Source: Prevotellaceae bacterium UBA6417 (GTDB taxonomy: Bacteria; Bacteroidota; Bacteroidia; Bacteroidales; Bacteroidaceae). From it: a stretch of DNA of 64,000 nt. Both the position numbers and the translations under genes were made by a program. Below are positions 7,280-15,072 of the stretch, piece after piece. The first letter of the stretch is position 1. The number at the start of each line of letters is the position of its first letter. Location: positions 1 through 64,000 of the forward strand of contig DJPH01000005.1 in the NCBI GenBank assembly GCA_002439755.1. Reading direction: 5' to 3'. The notes under the pieces are model-generated. The model worked only from the letters and a program-made list of their open reading frames with translations, made no database searches and was not told where the DNA came from.

Positions 7280-8515
7280 ATGAAAAAAGCCTGCCGGCCC
7301 ATACACTACGGCTACGTCATCGTTGGCTGCTGCTGCCTCATCATGGGCATTGTGGTGGGGCTCGTTATGAGTTGTGCCGGAATCTTCTACGGTCCCGTAA
7401 GCACCGACCTGCACGTTGAGACGGCCGGCTTCGGCCTGTATATGTCGTTCAACTTCCTGGCCGCGTCACTCATGCTTTCGGTTGCCGGCAAAATGATGGA
7501 ACGCTTCAGCGCACATTGGCTCCTCACCTGTAGTGCAGCCCTGGCAGGACTCACCTTAGTGGCCATGTCAACCTTCCGCCACGTAGCCTTGTTTTGGGCA
7601 GCCGGAGCCCTGCTGGGTGTGTCCATGTCGTTTCTGATGTACCTGAGCTTCCCCACCATGATACACCGTTGGTTCAGCCGGCGCGTGGGTTTCTTCATCG
7701 GAGTGTGCAGCGCGGCATCGGGAATCGGCGGCATCATCTTCAACCCCCTCGGCAGCTGGCTCATCGTACATCACGGATGGAGAGCGGCCTACTGTACATT
7801 CGGGCTCATCATTCTGTTGATTGTCACACCGTTGCTCGCCATCTTTCTGCGCAACCGTCCCGAGGACAAAGGCCTGCAACCCTACGGATGGGAGCAACAG
7901 ACCTCGCAAGAAGTAAAGTCAGCCACCCCGCAAGGCATCAGTGCCTCACAGGCCATCAGAATGCCGGCCTTCTACACCCTCTTCTGCTTTGCCTTTCTCA
8001 TCATGGCCATATCCACCTTGAACCTCTTCATACCCAAATATGTTTGCAGCCTGGGCTTCACACCCATGGAAGCCTCGCTGGCCGCCTCGTCGGTAATGGC
8101 CGGTGTAACCGTGGGCAAGATTGTCCTGGGTCATATCAACGACCATAGCAACACGTGGGGCATCATAGCAACCACCTCGGGTGGCTTTCTGGGACTGCTG
8201 CTGTTGCTCATCGGCCGGACAGGACTCGTGACCGTCATCCTCGGAGCCTTTCTTTTCGGATGGGAATATGCCGGCACCACCGTACAAACCCCCATTCTGG
8301 TGCGCACCGTGTTCGGCGGCCGGCACTATGCCGAAATCTATTCGCGCATATCCATGGCACTGGCTGCCGGGGGTGCCATCTCGGCAGGTGCATGGGGTTT
8401 TCTCGAACTCCACACATCCTACAGCTTCACCCTCGTGACGGGCATGGCCTTGCTGCTGATAATGGCCCTGCTGGGTATCTACTCTTTGCGTTCGGGCAGA
8501 CACCATGCCGCTTAA
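7280..8515 (+). CDS. MFS transporter, monocarboxylate/OFA-like
   Basis: A 411-aa integral inner-membrane protein with about twelve hydrophobic helices in two halves split by a hydrophilic loop near residues 190-220 (NRPEDKGLQPYGWEQQ). The N-terminus HYGYVIVGCCCLIMG...GIFYGPVSTDLHV is the pattern of the oxalate-formate antiporter/monocarboxylate branch, where the first helix is followed by a YGVF-like motif. The loop between helices 2 and 3 has GKMMERFSAHWLL, a weak version of the MFS loop motif. Substrate cannot be told; small organic anions are the family norm. It lies 18 bp after the TPR gene and converges on the pabC-like gene. Confidence 0.82.
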   Translation: MKKACRPIHYGYVIVGCCCLIMGIVVGLVMSCAGIFYGPVSTDLHVETAGFGLYMSFNFLAASLMLSVAGKMMERFSAHWLLTCSAALAGLTLVAMSTFRHVALFWAAGALLGVSMSFLMYLSFPTMIHRWFSRRVGFFIGVCSAASGIGGIIFNPLGSWLIVHHGWRAAYCTFGLIILLIVTPLLAIFLRNRPEDKGLQPYGWEQQTSQEVKSATPQGISASQAIRMPAFYTLFCFAFLIMAISTLNLFIPKYVCSLGFTPMEASLAASSVMAGVTVGKIVLGHINDHSNTWGIIATTSGGFLGLLLLLIGRTGLVTVILGAFLFGWEYAGTTVQTPILVRTVFGGRHYAEIYSRISMALAAGGAISAGAWGFLELHTSYSFTLVTGMALLLIMALLGIYSLRSGRHHAA

Positions 8516-8516
8516 A

Positions 8517-8556
8517 GGTCGCAAATCCGGAACTTTTCAAAAACGGATTTCTGACC
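8517..8556. terminator. Hairpin between the convergent MFS and pabC-like genes
   Basis: GGTC..AAATCCG (8517-8529) can pair with CGGATTT..GACC (8544-8556) with a two-base internal mismatch. There is no T-run on either side, so termination is only suggested by its position between convergent genes. Confidence 0.35.
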
Positions 8557-9163
8557 TGTCCACCTCTATTTCGCCAAAGTCAATCATGGCATTGAAAAGC
8601 CTCACCTTCAAAGCTTTTTTCAAATCATCCGCCGTAAGATCGGCTTCATCGACAAGACCCTTTTCCACCAGAACGGCTCTTTTGGTACCGGCCAGCAAAG
8701 GATGCCGGGGTGTCATCCAGCGGCTGCCGTCATACACTGCCAGATTGGTAAACGACGTATCCCTCACCAGTCCCCGCTTGATGATGATAATGTCGTCGCA
8801 CTCTCCCCTTTTAGCCAGCAAGGCATTCAGAGGGCTGCGGTCGGTACTTTTGAAATCATACGTTATCCCATCATCGACAACCACCTGCAGCGAGCCTATT
8901 CGGCGCATCCGATAGGGAGCATACTCCACCTTTTCCACACCGTGCGCCCCATAGATTACCCGTGCCTTGCAGACTCCCTTACAATCATCGCCGGTAACAA
9001 TCCTTTCGAGCAAAGGCACGGAGGCTGCCAACGAAGGGAAAAAATGCCTGACGGTCCGCTCCATCCTCTCTTGATGGCGGCTCACAGCCTGCAGCTTTCC
9101 ATTCTCAATCTTCAAGGTCTCCACAAATTGCAGTGCCGGTTCACCCATCTTGTTCCTACTCAT
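8537..9163 (-). CDS. pabC: Aminotransferase class IV, probable aminodeoxychorismate lyase
   Basis: A 208-aa PLP fold-type IV protein, shorter than typical PabC (about 270 aa). The pyruvate-forming lyase cleaves 4-amino-4-deoxychorismate to p-aminobenzoate for folate synthesis. Visible features: the early substrate arginines in RHQERMERTVRHFF, the probable PLP lysine in YDFKSTDRSPLNALLAKR, and the family stretch VRDTSFTNLAVYDG followed by MTPRHPLLAGTKRAVLVE, which corresponds to the PLP-phosphate-binding turn of branched-chain aminotransferase-like enzymes. It lies 16 bp downstream of pabB on the same strand, supporting the pathway role. A branched-chain or D-amino-acid aminotransferase is possible by fold, but context favours PabC. 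Confidence 0.75.
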   Translation of the reverse strand: MSRNKMGEPALQFVETLKIENGKLQAVSRHQERMERTVRHFFPSLAASVPLLERIVTGDDCKGVCKARVIYGAHGVEKVEYAPYRMRRIGSLQVVVDDGITYDFKSTDRSPLNALLAKRGECDDIIIIKRGLVRDTSFTNLAVYDGSRWMTPRHPLLAGTKRAVLVEKGLVDEADLTADDLKKALKVRLFNAMIDFGEIEVDRSEIRF

Positions 9164-9179
9164 TATTATATGTCATTAT

Positions 9180-10172
9180 CTATTTCACAGGCAGACACAC
9201 CTTGCGCAGCATCTCCTCATACTCCTTTTTGCAATCGCTCATGCAGGTGATGCCGCCCCCGGCCTTGAAATACATGCCGTCATCGTCCTCCTCAACGAAA
9301 CGTATCATCACTGCCGAATCCAACTCACCGTTGGCATAGATGCCCATGACTCCCGTATAGAATCCGCGCTCATATCCCTCGGCCTCACGGATAATCTCCA
9401 TGGTGCGATCCTTGGGAGCCCCCGTAATGGAGCCCGCCGGCAGCAAGGCCTCCAGCAAATCCCCCACACGCCGTTGAACAGCCTGAGGCAGCTTGCCGCT
9501 GATTTCCGAACTGGTCTGAAGCATGTCTCCCTTGTCCGTACCGACCACATCCACATAGCGATACCTGTCAACCCTCACATCGGTGGCAATTCTGCTCAGG
9601 TCGTTGCGAATCAAATCGACAATGGTGGCATGCTCGGCAGCCTCTTTCCTGTCTGCAAGCAATACTTCGCGGGCATTCTCCATCGAGGCATCCATCGTGC
9701 CTTTCATGGGATAGGCATAGATTCTTCCGCCACATGTCTTCACGAAAATCTCGGGCGAAAAACATACAAAGCCCCTTGTTTCGCCTGCATTCCTCCTCAA
9801 CAGCAACCTGTATTTTGCCCGTGAGCACATAAACATGTCCTCAAGCGAAAGGTCGCAGTCCACGGCCACGCGACAAGTAAGATTGGCCAAATAGCTGTTG
9901 CCCTCCAGTATATTACGCTTCACCAGACCGAAACTTCGCCTGTAATCCTCCCACAGCGGAGGCCTCACCCTCCATCTTTGCCGTGCAACAGACAAGGGAT
10001 TGAAAGGCTCCGCAACATTGGTCACACCGTTGAAATCATAAAGACACTCGTTCGTATCAATGTCAGACAATTTGCTGATATAAGCCTCCCGGCCCCGATA
10101 ATCGACAACAAACAGAAAAGGCTCTCCTTCATCGGCCAAGCCATTGAGACGGTCCCTGATTTTCCTCTCCAT
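9180..10172 (-). CDS. pabB: Aminodeoxychorismate synthase component I
   Basis: Adds ammonia (from a glutaminase partner not in this window) to chorismate to make 4-amino-4-deoxychorismate. The chorismate-binding domain fills almost all of the 330 residues: GNSYLANLTCR, FVCFSPEIFVK, the catalytic-lysine motif YPMKGTM, HATIVDLIRNDLSRIA, TSSEISGKL, LLPAGSITGAPKDRTMEII, RGFYTGVMGI and GGGIT. The N-terminal region is short compared with the 450-aa enterobacterial enzymes, as often seen in Bacteroidales. I start at the ATG at 10172; an in-frame GTG four codons upstream (10184) is the alternative. Promoter box at 10264-10271. The lyase follows after 16 bp. Confidence 0.9.
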   Translation of the reverse strand: MERKIRDRLNGLADEGEPFLFVVDYRGREAYISKLSDIDTNECLYDFNGVTNVAEPFNPLSVARQRWRVRPPLWEDYRRSFGLVKRNILEGNSYLANLTCRVAVDCDLSLEDMFMCSRAKYRLLLRRNAGETRGFVCFSPEIFVKTCGGRIYAYPMKGTMDASMENAREVLLADRKEAAEHATIVDLIRNDLSRIATDVRVDRYRYVDVVGTDKGDMLQTSSEISGKLPQAVQRRVGDLLEALLPAGSITGAPKDRTMEIIREAEGYERGFYTGVMGIYANGELDSAVMIRFVEEDDDGMYFKAGGGITCMSDCKKEYEEMLRKVCLPVK

Positions 10173-10263
10173 ATTATATAACACCCTTCATGCAAAAGCT
10201 ACATCGTTTCCGACAGGCGGCAAGCAGTACAAAGCCACCGGCCAAGCCCGCCGTTCAAGGGTG

Positions 10264-10271
10264 CAAAAGTA
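10264..10271 (-). promoter_or_regulatory. -7 box (TACTTTTG) for pabB
   Basis: The reverse strand reads TACTTTTGCACCC about 90 bp upstream of the pabB start. Confidence 0.55.
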
Positions 10272-10396
10272 GCCCGTTTCAGACACAACACCAAGCAGGC
10301 AGCCCTTGTTTTTCACCGGCATCGCCTTTTTGAGCTTCTCAAGCCCCATGAAACGGCCTTCAGGCACTGCTTCAAAAAGTTAAAAAACAAAAATGT

Positions 10397-10404
10397 GGGG
10401 GGGG
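10397..10404 (+). repeat. Homopolymeric G8 tract upstream of a surface-protein promoter
   Basis: Eight consecutive G residues in an otherwise AT-rich intergenic region, 58 bp upstream of the -7 box at 10463. The rest of 10186-10543 contains only this tract and two divergent promoters. Confidence 0.8.
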
Positions 10405-10462
10405 TGATGCTTTGTAACTTCAATTTAATGCCTTAAAGCCTTGCAATCCACACTCAAATAAA

Positions 10463-10470
10463 TATCTTTG
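10463..10470 (+). promoter_or_regulatory. -7 box (TATCTTTG) for the F5/8C multidomain gene
   Basis: TATCTTTGC lies 73 bp upstream of the start at 10544 and fits TAnnTTTG. Confidence 0.6.
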
Positions 10471-10543
10471 CACCGTAAACAACAATTCATGCGGCACTGC
10501 CGCAGTTCGATTCCACGTCACACAAACAACAAAATATCATATC

Positions 10544-13500
10544 ATGAAAAAAGTTTACTATTCCCTTTTGACCCTTTGCCTCTTTTTAGGCATAAGCGTC
10601 AGTGCCTCGGCAGCACGGCCGCCCGTGCAAAAGGCCATCATCGAAGGCAACGACTACACCTTCAACCCTGAAGTGCCGCTGCTGGTCGATGCAAGCCAGT
10701 TCAGCAGCAACAGCATCAGCTATGGCGACTCCGGAGCTGACCCGTTCCAGAACCTGATAGACGGCAACAACGCAACCATGTTCCATTCATACTGGGACCG
10801 CGGAGTGTTTACCGACGGAGCCCTCACCGAAGCATCCTATACCGAACATGTGGCCAAACTCGACCCCACGAAATACGCCTTGAACGGCATAGGCTGGACC
10901 AACCTTCAGGTGGAACTCTACGACCCCATACAGAAAATCATCTTCACCTACACCGGACGTGACAATTCAAAATACTGCGATTCACCCAACGACATCATCA
11001 TCTATGCCACAAACGATGACAACTTGGGCAAAAGCACACTATCGACTGAGAGTGCAAAATGGACCGAAGTGGCCCATCTCACAGATGGCTTCCCCAAACC
11101 GGGAGCACTGATGAGCTACACTTCACCCGCCATCGACCTGGGCGAACCCTACAAATATATACGTTTCGAAATGCACAGCACGGCCACGGTCGACACAAAA
11201 CTCCGCGAATACGCACGTCCGTCTGTTACAGGTGTGGTATTCAGTCTTTCTGCATTCCAGCTCTACGAAGCCGAAAAGATGGAAGGATGGCAGGCACGCC
11301 TCAACAACCTGCTCAACGAGATAACCATGAAAAACTACCAGTTCACAGCAGGCAAAGACCCGGGTCTCTACCCCGAAGACAAGGTTCTGGCCTATACCAA
11401 CGCCTACTATGACGCATCGGATGCCGCAACCAAATCTTTGACAGAAGACCAATATCAGGCTGCCTACAACAAGCTTTCAGCCGCACTCGAGGAAGTGAAA
11501 GCATCCATCATCCCCATGGAAGACGGCTACTACAACATAGTTTCGGCATGGAACATCTTCGAACAAGTGCAAGGTGTGCAAAAGGCATGGTTCTACGATG
11601 CCTCGGTCAACGCTCTTATGTGGACCACCTATAACCCCAAAGACCCCATCCAGCTCTTCAAGTTCGAGAAACAGGCCGATGGCGGCTACTCTGTTCAAAA
11701 CGTGGTATCCAAGAAATACCTGTCGCACCTCACCAAAAACGGTGTCCCGGTGCCCTTCTCCGATGAGTTCGTCTCCGAACAGGTGTTGCTTCCCTTCGAC
11801 GCAAAGCCCTATATGTTCAAGATCTACTCTCCCGATTTCAACTCCACCTACAACAAATACAACACCCGCCTTCACAACCAGGGCAATAGCATCACCGGCC
11901 AGGTAGCCGCCTGGGATTCCGACATCGATGGCGAAGCCTGCTGGCTGATGAAAAAGGTCGATGGCAAGCTGCTGGATTCATTGCTGAACGCATCAGACAT
12001 GGAAAAAATCCTTTCCGAGCTGCAAGTGACTGCCGATGCCGCCCAGAAGGAGTATGACAAATGCTATGCATACAAAGACATCGTGACAGATCCGGCACAG
12101 ATAACCACCAATGCACAGAATCCTAACGACGGTTCGATAGCAGCCCTCCTTGACAATTCCACCAACACCTATTTCCACTCCATGTGGGATGCATCCTACA
12201 ATACCTTCATCTCTCCCGAAAACGCTACGGGATGGCACAATCTTCAGTTCGCACTTCCCGAAGCAGTATCGAAGATTAAGTTCTACTATACCGGACGCAT
12301 CAGCAGCAGCGGATGGGTGGACGACCCCGACCACATCACCATTTACGGCACAAACGACGAGACACTGGCAGCCAGCACAGCTGCCGCCGACTCATCCAAA
12401 TGGGCAGAACTCGTCGACATGACAAAGGCTCTCTACGATTTCCCCGAAAAGAACCTTGAAGGAAGCAGCTACTATTCACCGGTACTCGACCTGGGCGGCA
12501 GCTACAAGTACCTGCGCTTTGTTGTGAAGCACACCAACGGACAAGGCACCATGCCCAGCCGAACATTCTTTGATCCCGCCGTATCGGGCGTCACTTTTGA
12601 GCTGAGCGAGTTCCGTTTGTGGGACGGCAATCCCACCGATGATTCGGATGCCTTGCACAATAAAGACCTTGACGAAGCCTGCAAGAAACTGATTGCCCTA
12701 ATCACAGACGCACGCACTAAGATAAGGAACAAAACGGCTACACAGGCTGACATCAATGCCTTGAAAGCTGCAACCGAAGAAGTGACCAAGCTATATATTG
12801 ACCGCGATGCCCTCTACAAAGAGCTGGCTACAACCTTGAACGAGGCCAATACGGTCTACTCCAATGCCATCGGCGCAAAGGTAGACATCCTTACCAGTAC
12901 CGACCAGTTCAGCACCAACAACGTTGACCTAAGCGATTCGGGTGCATCTTCGGTCACGGAAGCCTTTGAACACCTGATCGACGGTAACATCAATACGGTA
13001 TTCCACTCCTATTGGTTGAGGAGCGTGTTCTCGGCAGCCGACATCACGGAAGAATCCTACGCGCAGCATCTGTCTACCCTCGACAAGAACACGAAATACG
13101 TCAACGGCCCCGGCTATCACAATCTTCAGATAAAGCTCAAACAGCCCGTTGACCAGTTCTATTTCAGCTTGACAGGTCGCAACTCGGACAAATGGCACGA
13201 TGTTCCCAACGACATTGCCATCTATGTGACCAACGATGAGGCTCTCGGCGAGAGTACCCTCGACAGCGAAACCTCACAGTGGAAAGAAATCACCGAACTC
13301 AACGAAAACATGGCCAGCAACACAGCTGCCGCCTACTATGAGTCACCTCAGATTGACCTCGGCGACAAGTACAAGTACGTGCGCTTTGTCATCAAGGATA
13401 TCACAACGCGCGCCACGCTTCGTCCCCACACCGCTCCCGACATCACCGGCGTGATGTACAGTCTGAGTGAGTTCCACATGTACGGCAAAGCCGACCCCAA

Positions 13501-14992
13501 CACGGTTCCCTACTACTACATTCCCGAAGTAAAGGCCGTGGTGGATGGCTTAAAAGCCCTCATCGATGAGTACAGCAAATATGACAAGTTCCAAATCAGC
13601 AACACTGAGCCCATCGAAAAACTGAAGGCTGCCATTGCCGAAGTACGTGCCAGTGCTGTCGACACCACGGAACTGGTAACTCTGTACAATAACTATGTTG
13701 AGCGCATCGGCAAGAGTGTTGTAGGCGAAGGCATCGGCTTCGTAGACAACCAGGAAAGCCTTGCCAAATTTGCCGAAGCCGTAACAACAGCCAAAGCGTC
13801 AGCCTTCAAGCCTACCAAAGAGACTGTGGCAGCAGCTGTCAAGGCCATGAAAGATGCCTACAAGGAATTCCTGAGCCACGTAGGGCAGATAGTTCCCAAC
13901 CAGTGGTACAACATCATCAGCAATTCAACCCGCGAAGTATTCAACGGCCAGCCCATCTATCTGAAGTCGACCTCGGTAGGCAGCCCGCTCTCCATCGGCG
14001 ACTACGACCTGTCACAGCATGACCCGAAAACCGATCCTTATGCCATCTTCCGCTTCGTGCCCATCGAAGGAACTGAAAACTTCTATGTGCAGAATCTCGG
14101 AACAGGTCAGTACATGGGAGCCTACAATGGTAACAGTGCCGCACAATCACCCAAGATGCAGCATGAGCCCGAGCCATATCGTCTCATCTATAACGGCAAC
14201 GGAACGTTCAAGATAACACAAGCCGGCAACACCGATGACCTGCTTGCCTTCAAGACCGACAACAGCAATAAGATGATTCTGACCTACCCGCTCAACAACG
14301 ATGAGCAACAGGCATTCAGATTCGATGCCGTCACTGCCGACCAGGAATTGAGCCTGCCGGGCTTCAACAGCAACAGCATCCAGATTGTCACCCTGCCTTA
14401 TGCCACAAAAGGTGAGCTCAGCATTTCCAGTCTCAACGACGGCATTGCAACTACCTATGCCATCAAGGCTCTCAAGAAGACCGAAACGGGAACACGCCTC
14501 GAGCTGAAGAAAAAGGCCGACACCGAAGCCGGCGAGCCCTTTGTGCTTGTCATCGGCGACTACACGCAGGAAGCCGGCGAAGCGCAGCCCCTCGTTCTCT
14601 CTGTTCCCGAAACCGTTGTAAGCAACAGCGTAGCGGCACCGGGTCTCGTAGGAACACTTACGGGAGTAAAAGTCAGCAAGTCGGGTTACGGCATGTTCAT
14701 CAACAATGCCCTTGTCAACACCACGAGCTTTGCCGTCAACTTTGCCGGTGGCCGCGGCTACATCGACCCGACAACCATTGTCAATGAAGAGGGCGAGGCC
14801 GACCTCGTCATCGAGACCAACGAAACCATCGATGCCATCCAGACGGTCATCAGGCAGCAGGGCAACCAGAAAGTCAATGTCTATACCATTGACGGCAAGC
14901 TGCTGAAACGTCAGGTAAATGCCGGCGATGCAAAGAAAGGACTCAAGAAAGGTCTCTACATCATCAACAAAAAGAAAGTATCTGTCAGATAA
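10544..14992 (+). CDS. Large secreted multidomain protein with three F5/8C (discoidin)-like domains
   Basis: A 1482-aa exported protein. Residues 1-23 are a signal peptide ending ASA. Three homologous discoidin-like beta-sandwich domains lie at about 47-240, 510-700 and 785-985; each repeats LIDGN.NT.FHSYW, GWHNLQ.L, FYYTGR, P.DI.IY.TND and YKY.RF...F.LSEF. Helical linkers follow each. Two trefoil/ricin-like modules lie near 325-470 (YYNIVSAWN...) and 1115-1260 (QWYNIISN...). The C-terminus (NVYTIDGKLLKRQV...KKGLYIINKKKVSVR) is a short beta module common at the end of exported Bacteroidota proteins. No catalytic domain was recognised, so binding to a glycan or host surface is inferred. The neighbouring gene shares the accessory modules. 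Confidence 0.85.
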   Translation: MKKVYYSLLTLCLFLGISVSASAARPPVQKAIIEGNDYTFNPEVPLLVDASQFSSNSISYGDSGADPFQNLIDGNNATMFHSYWDRGVFTDGALTEASYTEHVAKLDPTKYALNGIGWTNLQVELYDPIQKIIFTYTGRDNSKYCDSPNDIIIYATNDDNLGKSTLSTESAKWTEVAHLTDGFPKPGALMSYTSPAIDLGEPYKYIRFEMHSTATVDTKLREYARPSVTGVVFSLSAFQLYEAEKMEGWQARLNNLLNEITMKNYQFTAGKDPGLYPEDKVLAYTNAYYDASDAATKSLTEDQYQAAYNKLSAALEEVKASIIPMEDGYYNIVSAWNIFEQVQGVQKAWFYDASVNALMWTTYNPKDPIQLFKFEKQADGGYSVQNVVSKKYLSHLTKNGVPVPFSDEFVSEQVLLPFDAKPYMFKIYSPDFNSTYNKYNTRLHNQGNSITGQVAAWDSDIDGEACWLMKKVDGKLLDSLLNASDMEKILSELQVTADAAQKEYDKCYAYKDIVTDPAQITTNAQNPNDGSIAALLDNSTNTYFHSMWDASYNTFISPENATGWHNLQFALPEAVSKIKFYYTGRISSSGWVDDPDHITIYGTNDETLAASTAAADSSKWAELVDMTKALYDFPEKNLEGSSYYSPVLDLGGSYKYLRFVVKHTNGQGTMPSRTFFDPAVSGVTFELSEFRLWDGNPTDDSDALHNKDLDEACKKLIALITDARTKIRNKTATQADINALKAATEEVTKLYIDRDALYKELATTLNEANTVYSNAIGAKVDILTSTDQFSTNNVDLSDSGASSVTEAFEHLIDGNINTVFHSYWLRSVFSAADITEESYAQHLSTLDKNTKYVNGPGYHNLQIKLKQPVDQFYFSLTGRNSDKWHDVPNDIAIYVTNDEALGESTLDSETSQWKEITELNENMASNTAAAYYESPQIDLGDKYKYVRFVIKDITTRATLRPHTAPDITGVMYSLSEFHMYGKADPNTVPYYYIPEVKAVVDGLKALIDEYSKYDKFQISNTEPIEKLKAAIAEVRASAVDTTELVTLYNNYVERIGKSVVGEGIGFVDNQESLAKFAEAVTTAKASAFKPTKETVAAAVKAMKDAYKEFLSHVGQIVPNQWYNIISNSTREVFNGQPIYLKSTSVGSPLSIGDYDLSQHDPKTDPYAIFRFVPIEGTENFYVQNLGTGQYMGAYNGNSAAQSPKMQHEPEPYRLIYNGNGTFKITQAGNTDDLLAFKTDNSNKMILTYPLNNDEQQAFRFDAVTADQELSLPGFNSNSIQIVTLPYATKGELSISSLNDGIATTYAIKALKKTETGTRLELKKKADTEAGEPFVLVIGDYTQEAGEAQPLVLSVPETVVSNSVAAPGLVGTLTGVKVSKSGYGMFINNALVNTTSFAVNFAGGRGYIDPTTIVNEEGEADLVIETNETIDAIQTVIRQQGNQKVNVYTIDGKLLKRQVNAGDAKKGLKKGLYIINKKKVSVR

Positions 14993-15006
14993 GACAGTTA
15001 TCACAG

Positions 15007-15047
15007 AAGACACGAGCTCCTTTGAACAAGGGGCTTGTGTCTTTTTT
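15007..15047 (+). terminator. Terminator or attenuator between the two secreted-protein genes
   Basis: AAGACACGAGCTCC (15007-15020) pairs with GGGGCTTGTGTCTT (15029-15042) and is followed by a T-run. An apparent TTG start at 15022 falls inside its loop, so translation of the next gene should begin at 15073. Confidence 0.85.
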
Positions 15048-15072
15048 GCTCAACATCATACAGAATTATATC

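Noticed and set aside
15022..15072. Upstream TTG start for the phosphoesterase gene
   Set aside because: It falls inside the loop of the terminator hairpin, and the signal peptide is better placed from 15073.
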